A stretch of DNA of 64,000 nucleotides from an uncultured Oscillospiraceae bacterium (lineage in GTDB: Bacteria; Bacillota; Clostridia; Oscillospirales; Oscillospiraceae): the NCBI GenBank assembly GCA_934573935.1, contig CAKTMO010000001.1, forward strand, positions 1 through 64,000. Reading direction: 5' to 3'. The notes beneath the pieces were generated by a model that was not told where the DNA came from, did not search any database, and worked only from the letters and a program-made list of their open reading frames with translations. Positions 27,607 to 37,117 of the stretch are shown piece by piece; the first letter of the stretch is position 1; each line of letters starts with the position of its first letter. Both the position numbers and the translations under genes were made by a program.

Positions 27607-28176
27607 TTACTTACCGAAGTAGCGGTTCAGCAGGCCCTCGAAAGCCTTGCCGTGTCGGGCCTCGTCGCGGGCCATCTCGTGGACGGTGTCGTGGATGGCG
27701 TCCAGATTGTACTGCTTGGCCAGCTTGGCCAGCTCGAACTTACCGGCGGTAGCGCCGTTCTCGGCGTCCACGCGCATCTGCAGGTTCTTCTTGGTGCTGT
27801 CGGTGATGACCTCGCCCAGCAGCTCGGCGAACTTGGCGGCGTGCTCGGCCTCCTCCAGACCGGCCTTCTCCCAGTACATGCCGATCTCGGGATAGCCCTC
27901 GCGGTGGGCCACACGGGCCATGGCCAGATACATACCCACCTCAGAGCACTCGCCCTCGAAGTTGGCGCGCAGACCGTCGATGATCTCCTTGCGGACCTCC
28001 TCCGGCACATTGTCGCCGAACACCTTGCCGACGCCTACCACATGCTCCGCCGCCCAGGACTTCTCCTCGGCCTGCAGGGTGAACTTCTCACCGGAAACAT
28101 GGCACACGGGGCACTCAGCGGGGGGAACATCACCTTCATGAACATAACCGCAAACAGGGCAGACCCACTTCTTCAT
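27607..28176 (-). CDS. Reverse rubrerythrin (N-terminal rubredoxin domain)
   Basis: 189 residues. The rubredoxin-like FeS4 domain is at the N-terminus ([10 protein letters not shown]...CPVCHVSG, residues 6-25), i.e. the domain order is the reverse of classical rubrerythrin. A four-helix ferritin-like diiron domain follows, with [34 protein letters not shown] and [13 protein letters not shown] supplying Glu/His ligands. Such proteins act as NAD(P)H-linked peroxide and oxygen reductases in strict anaerobes. perR lies 72 bases upstream on the same strand, so it is probably part of a PerR-controlled peroxide-defence operon protecting the oxygen-sensitive acetyl-CoA pathway enzymes. Confidence 0.92.
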   Translation of the reverse strand: MKKWVCPVCGYVHEGDVPPAECPVCHVSGEKFTLQAEEKSWAAEHVVGVGKVFGDNVPEEVRKEIIDGLRANFEGECSEVGMYLAMARVAHREGYPEIGMYWEKAGLEEAEHAAKFAELLGEVITDSTKKNLQMRVDAENGATAGKFELAKLAKQYNLDAIHDTVHEMARDEARHGKAFEGLLNRYFGK

Positions 28177-28248
28177 AATTCTTTACCTCCATTGTCTATT
28201 GTTGATTTGTCTGATTTGTTATTTTGACGCCGCTTCGCGCGGCCATTG

Positions 28249-28638
28249 TCAACTGCTTTTCTCTTTCGCCAGGCACGTATTGCAGCGGCCGTAAAAGGTC
28301 ACGCTGTACCCCTCTTCCCTGCCCACCTGTGCCAGATTCGGCGCCTCCACCGGAATGGGCGGCAGGTCGATCACCGCGCCGCAGCCGCGGCAGATAAAGT
28401 GACCATGGGGTGCTACATTGCCGTCATAGCGATCCTCGCCATCCACGCAGCCGATCACCTGCACCGCGCCCTCGCTGCGAAAGCGGGCCAGATTCCGGTA
28501 CACCGTCGCCAGCGACAGATCGGGGATCTGTGGCTTCAGCTGGCTGTAGACCCATTCCGCCGAAGGATGGCATGTGGTAGAGCGCAGGCACTGCAAAATG
28601 GCCTCCCGCTTGGGACTGTATCGTGTGGCCGTTTCCAT
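28249..28638 (-). CDS. perR: Fur-family peroxide regulator, PerR-like
   Basis: 129 residues, slightly short for the family. An N-terminal winged helix (SPKREAILQCL.., then LSLATVYRNLARF as recognition helix) is followed by a metal-sensing dimerisation domain. The regulatory His cluster HGHF and two CxxC pairs (CRGC, CNTC) for the structural zinc are present. Its position directly upstream of rubrerythrin and a PerR-box-like palindrome over its own promoter support PerR rather than Fur or Zur. It would repress both genes when Fe/Mn-loaded, until peroxide oxidises the site. Confidence 0.88.
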   Translation of the reverse strand: METATRYSPKREAILQCLRSTTCHPSAEWVYSQLKPQIPDLSLATVYRNLARFRSEGAVQVIGCVDGEDRYDGNVAPHGHFICRGCGAVIDLPPIPVEAPNLAQVGREEGYSVTFYGRCNTCLAKEKSS

Positions 28639-28665
28639 CCGCGCTCCTCCTTTCTTCTAATCGCT

Positions 28666-28690
28666 AACAATTATTGTTTGCATTATTATA
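28666..28690 (-). promoter_or_regulatory. perR promoter with PerR-box-like operator
   Basis: Minus-strand TATAAT (28685-28690) is followed by a 13-base palindrome AACAAT-T-ATTGTT (28666-28678), a good partial match to the 7-1-7 PerR box. It covers the likely start site, implying autoregulation. Confidence 0.6.
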
Positions 28691-28792
28691 GTACCACACC
28701 CTTTGGGATTTGTAAAGAGGTTTTTTGAAATTTTTCAGAAAAATTTTTCCAACACCTCTTATCCTCTCCCCAACATCCAAAAAATATGTAAA

Positions 28793-28827
28793 AAAAGACC
28801 GGCACGGCATAGCCGTACCGGTCTTTT
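28793..28827 (-). terminator. Terminator of the EF-G-like gene
   Basis: 16-bp stem with one mismatch (AAAAGACCGG.. / ..CCGGTCTTTT), followed on the minus strand by further T residues. Confidence 0.85.
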
Positions 28828-28839
28828 CATCGTATGGAA

Positions 28840-30891
28840 TTATTCCGCCTCAGCCAGAGCCTTGGCCTCAGCGATGGCCTTCTCCTGGGCCGCAGCGGGG
28901 CAATCCTCGTAGCGGACGAAGTTGAAGGTAAACGTACCGCGGGACTGGGTCATGGAGCGCAGATCGATGGCATAGCTCATCATCTCGGCCATGGGCACCT
29001 CAGCCTCCAGCACCTGCTCGCCGTCGCCGGTGGGGTTCATGCCCATCACGCGGCCGCGGCGCTTGTTCAGGTCGCCCATCACGTCGCCCAGATAGCTGTC
29101 GGGGATGGTGACCTTCAGCTCGCCGATGGGCTCCATCAGCACGGGCTTGGCCTCGGGCAGCGCGGCCTTGAAGGCCAGGTTGGCCGCCAGCTTGAACGCG
29201 ATTTCGGAGGAGTCAACAGGGTGGTAGGAGCCATCCACCAGCGTGGCCTTCAGGAACACCACGGGATAGCCGGCCAGCACACCGTGCAGGCAGCTCTCGC
29301 GCAGGCCCTTTTCCACGGCGGGGAAGTAGTTCTTGGGCACGGAGCCGCCGAACACGTTCTCTTCAAAGATCATATCCTCCTGCTCGCTCTGGGGCTCGAA
29401 GATGATATGAACGTCACCGAACTGACCGCTGCCGCCGGTCTGCTTCTTATAGCGGCCCTGCTTGCGGACGGTGCTGCGGATCTTCTCACGGTAAGCGACA
29501 CGGGGGGTGCTCAGCTCGGAATCCACACCGAAACGGGACTTCAGCTTGCTGCACAGCACGTCGATCTGGATATCGCCGGCGCCGGAGATGACGGTCTGAT
29601 GGGTCTCGGCGTTGTTGGTCACATAGAAGGTGGGGTCCTCTTCATTCAGCTTGTTCAGGCCGGTGCCCAGCTTCTCGATCTCCTGCTTGGTCTTGGGGGA
29701 GATGGCGCGCTCATAGCAGGCAGGCGCAAAGGCCAGGGGCGCGAACTTCACATAGGTCTTGGGCTCGCACAGGGTGTCGCCGGTCTTGACCTTGTCCATC
29801 TTGCCGATGGCGCCGATGTCGCCGCAGCAGATCTCCTTGGTCTCCTCGGTCTTCTTGCCCTTCATGACGTACAGACGGCCCAGCTTCTCGGTGTTGCCGG
29901 TGGTCATGTTGTACAGGGACATATCGCTGGTGACCTTGCCGCGGATGACCTTGATCATGGAGTACTTGCCGTACTGGTCGGAAATGGTCTTGAACACGAA
30001 GGCGGCGGTGGTGCCGTTGGGATCGTAAGCCACCTCGATGGCGTTGCCGTCGTCGTCCTGGGCAGCCTCGGCGGGCATGTCGGTGGCCACGGGCACCAGG
30101 TCCACGATGGTCTGCATCAGCATGTCAACGCCCATGCCGGTCACAGCGGAGCCGCACAGCACGGGGCACACGGTACCCTCACGCACGCCGATCTTCAGAC
30201 CCTTGGCCATATCCTCGGCGGACAGCTCCATGGTCTCAAAGAACTTCTCCATCAGCTCCTCGTCGGCGCCGGCGGCGGCCTCCATCAGCTCAGAGCGCAG
30301 GGCCTCCACCTCGTCGGCCATGTCGGCGGGGATGGCGCACTCGCCCTTGGCGTCATAGGCCTTGTTGTGCAGCAGGTCCACGATCACGGTGACGGCCTTG
30401 TTGGCATCGACCTTGGTGGCCACGATGGGGGCGATGGCGGTGCCGAACTTGGCCTTAATGGCCTCCACGCAGGATGCGTAGTCGGCGTTGGCCTCCTCCA
30501 CGCGGTTGATGAACATCATGCGGGGCTTCTTGCCCAGCATCTTCCAGGTACGCTCCATGCCCACGGACAGGCCGTCCTTGGCGTTGCCCACCACGATGGA
30601 GCACTCGGCGGCGCGGATGGCGCACACGGCCTCACCGGCGAAGTCGAAGTTGCCGGGGGCGTCCATCACGTTGATCTTCTTGCCCTTGTACATAACAGGA
30701 GCAAAGGCCAGAGAGATCGAGATCTGGCGCTTGATCTCCTCAGCGTCGTAGTCACAGGTGGTGTTGCCGTCCGCCGTCTTGCCCAGACGGTCGATCCCCT
30801 TGGTCATAAAGAGCATCTGCTCCACCAGAGAGGTCTTGCCGGAGCCGCCGTGGCCCAGCAGGGCGATATTACGAATGTCGTTTGCAGTCAT
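28840..30891 (-). CDS. EF-G-like translation-factor GTPase (EF-G2 type)
   Basis: 683 residues from the ATG at 30891 (AGGGAG ten bases upstream); a longer frame exists but lacks family similarity. The five EF-G domains are present, but the G motifs are not those of canonical EF-G. G1 is GHGGSGKTSL rather than AHIDAGKTT. G3 is DAPGNFDF, with the catalytic His replaced by Asn. G4 is NRVE where NKxD is expected. Domain IV/V sequence (KQTGGSGQFGDVHIIFEP, YEDCPAAAQEKA) is conserved. This matches the divergent EF-G2/EF-G-like group of unclear function, with weaker G motifs than usual. The main fusA should be elsewhere. Strong promoter at 30961-30989. Confidence 0.88.
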   Translation of the reverse strand: MTANDIRNIALLGHGGSGKTSLVEQMLFMTKGIDRLGKTADGNTTCDYDAEEIKRQISISLAFAPVMYKGKKINVMDAPGNFDFAGEAVCAIRAAECSIVVGNAKDGLSVGMERTWKMLGKKPRMMFINRVEEANADYASCVEAIKAKFGTAIAPIVATKVDANKAVTVIVDLLHNKAYDAKGECAIPADMADEVEALRSELMEAAAGADEELMEKFFETMELSAEDMAKGLKIGVREGTVCPVLCGSAVTGMGVDMLMQTIVDLVPVATDMPAEAAQDDDGNAIEVAYDPNGTTAAFVFKTISDQYGKYSMIKVIRGKVTSDMSLYNMTTGNTEKLGRLYVMKGKKTEETKEICCGDIGAIGKMDKVKTGDTLCEPKTYVKFAPLAFAPACYERAISPKTKQEIEKLGTGLNKLNEEDPTFYVTNNAETHQTVISGAGDIQIDVLCSKLKSRFGVDSELSTPRVAYREKIRSTVRKQGRYKKQTGGSGQFGDVHIIFEPQSEQEDMIFEENVFGGSVPKNYFPAVEKGLRESCLHGVLAGYPVVFLKATLVDGSYHPVDSSEIAFKLAANLAFKAALPEAKPVLMEPIGELKVTIPDSYLGDVMGDLNKRRGRVMGMNPTGDGEQVLEAEVPMAEMMSYAIDLRSMTQSRGTFTFNFVRYEDCPAAAQEKAIAEAKALAEAE

Positions 30892-30960
30892 AAGGTTGTA
30901 ACTCCCTTCATTTTGATCCAGCGCACGGGCGCTGCCGCGCGCAATACGCTCAACATGACG

Positions 30961-30989
30961 ATTATATCTCACTTTTGCAAGTCTGACAA
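30961..30989 (-). promoter_or_regulatory. Promoter of the EF-G-like gene
   Basis: TTGTCA (30984-30989), 17-base spacer, TATAAT (30961-30966) on the minus strand. Confidence 0.75.
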
Positions 30990-31155
30990 CCATTATTTTT
31001 AATATTTGTGGGAAAAATCCCCTTACCTGCGGCAGATTTCGTCAACTTTCACAATCCCGCCCCTCATTTTCTGTTCAGGTCGCCCATTGTCGAACCGTAA
31101 GGCCCCGACACACCCCCGAAAACGCCGCCTGCCCCCTTCCAAAAGGAAGCGCCCC

Positions 31156-31180
31156 GCGCCGGCGTCTGCCGGCGCGAAGC
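31156..31180 (-). terminator. Hairpin after the pseudo-P-type ATPase gene
   Basis: 9-bp stem CGCGCCGGC / GCCGGCGCG with GTCT loop 20 bases past the stop codon. Only a weak T tract follows, so efficiency is uncertain. Confidence 0.5.
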
Positions 31181-31199
31181 GCCCATCCTATTCTGTTCA

Positions 31200-33371
31200 T
31201 CAATAGTGCTTTACCAGCCCGCTCAGCAGCAGCGTCGGCAGCAGCCACAATGCCAGAAAACCCAGCATATACAGCGGCGACAGCGTGCCGTAGCTGCCTG
31301 CGGCGGTCAGATAGCGGGTCAGCAGCAGTCCCACCGCCGCGCCCAGATAGCACAGTCCCGTGCCGGTCCGGACCGCGCTGCGCAGCCGCCGCGAGCCCAC
31401 CACCGTCTCCACCAGGGGCATCAGCCCCTCCCGATAGATCACGGCGTTGGGCTTGTCCCCCTGCTGCTCCATGGCGTCCGACAGTGCCAGCCGCGCCGAT
31501 ACATTGGGATACACCGGCTTGCAGTCCACGCCGAATTTCCGCTTCAAAAGCCCCGGCGTCACGTTGCCGCTGCGCACCGCCAAAACCGGCCGCAGTCCGG
31601 AGCGCCGCAGCGCCCGCAACGCCCAGTCCACATTGCGGGACGGCTGGTACTTGATGACGAAGATCGCCCCCAGCACACCGTCGATAGCCAGAAACACGCC
31701 GGTCTGCAGCTTCAGATCGTGGGGCAGCGTCACCTTCTGCTTGCGCATGAAATACGCGCTGCCCATAGCCACCGTCTCGCCGCGGATCATGCCGATCACG
31801 CCGCCCTCCTCGCAGAAGCGCAGATCCTCCACGCCTGCGGAGAAACCGCCCTCCGCCGCCAGCTGCTGCCGGAACAGCGGCGCAAGCTGGCTGTGGGCCG
31901 CCTGCGCCATTCCGGCGGCATAGGACAGCATTTTCACCCGCTCCTCCCCATAGACCTTGTAGCCGTTAAAGGCCACCGTACCGGTGGGAAACAGATCGTT
32001 TTCCGTCATCAAAAGCTGGCGGCTGCGGCGCAGCGCCGCCGTACCGGCATAGCCCGCCAGCGCGCTGCCGCCTCGTGTCAGCCGGTGCTGCAGCCGCTGC
32101 ATGGGCAGCACCGCCGTCAGCGGCAGCGACAGGGGCAGCGCCACCGTCAGGTGGGCCGACCAGATCCACAAAAACCGCTCCATCCCCTGCCCCGACAGGC
32201 ACACCGCCAAAGACAGCGCCGTGGCAACGCACAGCAGCAGTGGCGTCACGATCCACTGGGCGCGGCAGGCGGGATCCGGCTTGTCCGTCATGCGGAAAAA
32301 CCCCGCCAACCGCCCCTTCTGCTTGCACACGCCCATGGGGATCAGGCTGGCCGTATAGGGCGGCTCGCCGCCCACATTCACCAGCTGGAACGCCTCCCGC
32401 CGGGCCTGTGCCTTCAGCAGCAGCGCCCACTCCTCCATCCACAGCAGCACCGCCGTGGTGGCGGCAAAGGGCGCCTGCACCATCTCGCCGCTGACCGAGG
32501 TGGCCACGCACCCGATCAGCACCACAAACGTCAGCAGCAGCGCGCCGAAGGCGCTGGTCACATGGCCCCTCTTCACTTCGTCAAGGGCATACCGCCACAC
32601 GTCTCCCGACAGAATGGCCGCGATCATCATGCCGCCCACCGGCACGCGGGTGCGCAGCATCACGCTCTCCCGCCACACCGCGGGCATATAGCCCAGCCCG
32701 TCCAGCACCGCCAGTATCACCAGCAGCGCCACCGGCACCGTCAGGATCGTCAGGGCGCGGCGCAGATGCTTCACCCGCCGCTTTTCCGCCCGAAACGCCT
32801 CGTCGCTGTCAGGCTCCGGTTCCCTCTCCGGCTCCGGCGCGGGACGCTCCGTCTCCGCCCACAGCTGCTCGGTGTCCTGCCGGCGGGTGCGCCTGCGGCG
32901 TCCCTTCAGCAGCCCCTGCAGCCGCTCCGCCAGAGTAGGCGGCTCCTCCAGGATGCCGTCGTCGTTCTCCGCCAGCACCGCGTCCACCGTGTCGTACATC
33001 AGATGCTTCAGCGACACCCGATCCGGCGGCAGCTCCTCCTCCGGCTCCGGCGGGGGCGGCGTATAGGGCTTCTCCTCCGCCTCTTTCTGCCGGATCACGG
33101 GATACTCCGCCGTGTCGCCCTTCTTCTCCTTTTTGCGGCGCTTTTTCCCCTTGCGGGGCAGCGCCGTGGTGATCTCCTCCGGCGTTTCCTCTGGCTCTGG
33201 CTCCGGCTCCTGCGCCGGTTCCGGCTCCGGCAGAGGCTCCGCCGCAGGCGGGACCTCCTCCTTTTGCGCAGGCTGACGCCCACCCCTGCCGTATTCGGCC
33301 AGGATGTCCTCCAGCGAGTACGCCTCCGTCTCCGGAGCGGTATTCACTTTCTGCTCGTCTTGCCTGCTCAT
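31200..33371 (-). CDS. Catalytically dead P-type ATPase homologue with a long charged N-terminal tail
   Basis: 723 residues. Residues 1-205 are cytoplasmic and highly charged: Pro/Glu-rich PEPEPAQEPEPEPEETPEE, Lys/Arg clusters, and a DTVDAVLAENDDGILEE helix. From ~204 several membrane helices alternate with soluble segments in P-type ATPase order. At the phosphorylation site the family's DKTGT reads FPTGT (in TENDLFPTGTVAF, near residue 460), so the Asp is Phe while TGT remains. LAIDGVLGAIFVIKYQPSRNVDWALRALRRSGLRP mimics the P-domain segment before TGD, but TGD and GDGxNDxPAL are not conserved. It should therefore not pump by phosphorylation. It lies 16 bases after rlmB on the same strand. 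A regulatory or scaffold role is inference. Confidence 0.7.
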   Translation of the reverse strand: MSRQDEQKVNTAPETEAYSLEDILAEYGRGGRQPAQKEEVPPAAEPLPEPEPAQEPEPEPEETPEEITTALPRKGKKRRKKEKKGDTAEYPVIRQKEAEEKPYTPPPPEPEEELPPDRVSLKHLMYDTVDAVLAENDDGILEEPPTLAERLQGLLKGRRRRTRRQDTEQLWAETERPAPEPEREPEPDSDEAFRAEKRRVKHLRRALTILTVPVALLVILAVLDGLGYMPAVWRESVMLRTRVPVGGMMIAAILSGDVWRYALDEVKRGHVTSAFGALLLTFVVLIGCVATSVSGEMVQAPFAATTAVLLWMEEWALLLKAQARREAFQLVNVGGEPPYTASLIPMGVCKQKGRLAGFFRMTDKPDPACRAQWIVTPLLLCVATALSLAVCLSGQGMERFLWIWSAHLTVALPLSLPLTAVLPMQRLQHRLTRGGSALAGYAGTAALRRSRQLLMTENDLFPTGTVAFNGYKVYGEERVKMLSYAAGMAQAAHSQLAPLFRQQLAAEGGFSAGVEDLRFCEEGGVIGMIRGETVAMGSAYFMRKQKVTLPHDLKLQTGVFLAIDGVLGAIFVIKYQPSRNVDWALRALRRSGLRPVLAVRSGNVTPGLLKRKFGVDCKPVYPNVSARLALSDAMEQQGDKPNAVIYREGLMPLVETVVGSRRLRSAVRTGTGLCYLGAAVGLLLTRYLTAAGSYGTLSPLYMLGFLALWLLPTLLLSGLVKHY

Positions 33372-33387
33372 CGTCCGTCCGTCTTTC

Positions 33388-34170
33388 TCAGCTCCGCTGC
33401 CGCACCGCTTCGTACAGCAGGATCGCCGCCGCCGCGGAGGCGTTCAGGGAGGATATCTGCCCCTTCATGGGGATGCTCACCAGAAAGTCGCAGTTTTCCG
33501 CCGCCAAACGGGTCATACCGTCGCCCTCGGAGCCGATGACGATAGCCGCCGGCCCCTTCAGATCGGCGTTATACAGCGTGGTGTTGCCATCGGCCGCCGT
33601 GCCGAACACCCACACGCCCTGCTTCTTCAGCTCCTTCAGCAGCGACGGGATGTTGGCCACCCGCGCCACCGGCATATAGCTGACAGCGCCCGCGGAGGTC
33701 TTTGCCACAATGGCCGTCAGCCCCGCGCTGCGGCGTTTGGGAATGATGACGCCGTGGGCCCCCGCGCACTCGGCGGTGCGCAGGATGGCCCCCAGATTGT
33801 GGGGATCGGAGATCTCGTCGCACACCACCACCAGCGGCGCCTCGCCCTTCTCCGCCGCCCGCTCCAGAATGCTCTCCACCGTCACGTATTCCCGCACGGC
33901 GGCCAGGGCGATCACCCCCTGATGGGCATGGGTGCGGGACATGGCGTCCAGCTTCCGCCGGTCGGCCTCCACCACCACGACGCCTGCGTCCCGCGCCTTG
34001 GAGGCGATGTGCCCCAGTGTCTTGTCCGTCTCGCCCTTGGCCAGATAGATCTTGTCGATGGCCGTTCCGGCGCGCAGCGCCTCGATCACGGCGTTGCGTC
34101 CCTCGATCATTCCGTCGGCCTCCGCCTCCGCCACAGGGCGGCGCTTGGGCGCGGTCGTTTGTTCCTTCAT
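33388..34170 (-). CDS. rlmB: 23S rRNA (guanosine-2'-O)-methyltransferase RlmB/TrmH family
   Basis: 260 residues. The N-terminal L30e-like substrate-binding domain (MIEGRNAVIEALRAGTAIDKIYLAKG) is followed by the knotted SPOUT methyltransferase domain with its three motifs: DEISDPHNLGAILRTAECAG, IVIGSEGDGM, and VSIPMKGQISSLNASAAAAILLYEA. It methylates the 2'-O of a guanosine in 23S rRNA (G2251 in E. coli) using SAM. The stop lies 16 bases before the pseudo-ATPase start, implying co-transcription, and a minus-strand TATAAT at 34209-34214 marks a likely promoter. Confidence 0.93.
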   Translation of the reverse strand: MKEQTTAPKRRPVAEAEADGMIEGRNAVIEALRAGTAIDKIYLAKGETDKTLGHIASKARDAGVVVVEADRRKLDAMSRTHAHQGVIALAAVREYVTVESILERAAEKGEAPLVVVCDEISDPHNLGAILRTAECAGAHGVIIPKRRSAGLTAIVAKTSAGAVSYMPVARVANIPSLLKELKKQGVWVFGTAADGNTTLYNADLKGPAAIVIGSEGDGMTRLAAENCDFLVSIPMKGQISSLNASAAAAILLYEAVRQRS

Positions 34171-34284
34171 AAGCAGTCGATCCTTCCTTTGTTGATACCA
34201 ATACGGAAAATATTATACCATACCCCCTCCCCAAGATAAAGTCCGATTCATAGAAATTTTACAGAAAATCCGCCAATGTGCCGC

Positions 34285-34313
34285 TTGTGACTCTCCGCCC
34301 TTTGTGGTATACT
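34285..34313 (+). promoter_or_regulatory. Promoter of ftsH
   Basis: TTGTGA (34285-34290), 17-base spacer, TATACT (34308-34313), 44 bases before the start codon. Confidence 0.75.
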
Positions 34314-34357
34314 GGCATGTATACTCAGGAACTGTCCACTCTTTCAAGGAGGGCTTT

Positions 34358-36496
<2,139 letters not shown>

Positions 36497-36512
36497 TTAT
36501 CCGATAAATGTT

Positions 36513-36550
36513 AATATCCCTGCGGCCATCGCCGCAGGGATATTTTTATT
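36513..36550. terminator. Terminator of ftsH, shared with the convergent small gene
   Basis: 13-bp perfect stem AATATCCCTGCGG / CCGCAGGGATATT followed by TTTATT. Confidence 0.9.
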
Positions 36551-36680
36551 CCTCCTCGTCCTCTGCCTGCAAATACATCTCCTCACATTTCTGCTGCGCG
36601 TCGATCAAAACGCGCACCGCCTTTTCCACCTCGCGCGCCATGGTCAGATACATCTCCTTATACTCCTGTCCGCTCGGCAT
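36546..36680 (-). CDS. Small acidic helical protein (44 aa) divergent from an XRE regulator
   Basis: The ATG at 36680 has GAAGGTGA four bases upstream; a longer frame starting at 36731 would run through the promoter and is disfavoured. The sequence is a single predicted amphipathic helix ending in EDEEE, with YKEMYLTMAREVEKAVRVLIDAQQKCEEMYL. It has no signal peptide or membrane helix. Its promoter spacer contains an 18-base palindrome, so the adjacent XRE protein probably represses it. Function is unknown; a small partner or antagonist of that regulator is one possibility. Confidence 0.65.
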   Translation of the reverse strand: MPSGQEYKEMYLTMAREVEKAVRVLIDAQQKCEEMYLQAEDEEE

Positions 36681-36702
36681 ATGCTCACCTTCTTTCTTCT
36701 GC

Positions 36703-36742
36703 ATTATAGGACAATTTAGTCCTAAATTCAATAGGACAATTT
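36703..36742. promoter_or_regulatory. Operator region between the 44-aa gene and the XRE gene
   Basis: Minus-strand promoter TTGAAT (36726-36731), 17-base spacer, TATAAT (36703-36708). Within the spacer lies the palindrome TAGGAC-AATTTA-GTCCTA (36707-36724). A direct copy of its left half, ATAGGACAATTT, occurs at 36706-36717 and again at 36731-36742, 25 bases apart. Confidence 0.7.
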
Positions 36743-36766
36743 GACATAATTATCATGGTGATGATT

Positions 36767-36988
36767 ATGAACAGATTGCAAGCCCTCCGCAAAGAGCGTG
36801 GCTTTACCCAAATCAAAATGCAGATGCTGACCGGCATCGACCAAAGCGCCTATTCCAAGATCGAACGGGGCGAGCGCTATCTCAGCTTCGAGCAGTGCCG
36901 CCGTGTGGCGCTGGCGCTGAACACCAGCATGGACTACCTGGCGGGCCTGACCGACGAAAAAGCCCCCTATCCCAGAGCAAAGCAGTGA
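36767..36988 (+). CDS. XRE-family helix-turn-helix regulator
   Basis: 73 residues from the ATG at 36767 (GGTGAT 5 bases before it). ATGs at 36755 and 36761 are in frame, so 77 residues is possible. The whole protein is one Cro/CI-type HTH: NRLQALRKERGFTQIKMQMLTGIDQSAYSKIERGERYLSFEQCRRVALALNTSMDYLAGL. It lacks a ligand or protease domain. The palindrome and direct repeats immediately upstream are the obvious binding sites, so it likely controls itself and the divergent 44-aa gene. Confidence 0.88.
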   Translation: MNRLQALRKERGFTQIKMQMLTGIDQSAYSKIERGERYLSFEQCRRVALALNTSMDYLAGLTDEKAPYPRAKQ

Positions 36989-37013
36989 GCATCCTTGGGA
37001 TGCTCACTGCTTT
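36979..37013 (+). terminator. Terminator of the XRE gene
   Basis: 16-bp stem including the stop codon (AAAGCAGTGAGCATCC and complement), followed by TTTATT. Confidence 0.88.
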
Positions 37014-37076
37014 ATTCCCCCCCGTGCCGCGCAGCGGCACACCTTTTCTCTCTTCTCTTTTCTCTTTTCACTGAAC

Positions 37077-37110
37077 AAAAAAGCGGGCCGCTCTACAGCG
37101 GCCCGTTTTT
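37077..37110 (-). terminator. Terminator of the pyrophosphatase gene
   Basis: Stem GCGGGCCGCT / AGCGGCCCGT flanked by A6 on the left and T5 on the right; on the minus strand it is followed by TTTTTT. Confidence 0.85.
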
Positions 37111-37117
37111 GTTCTTT

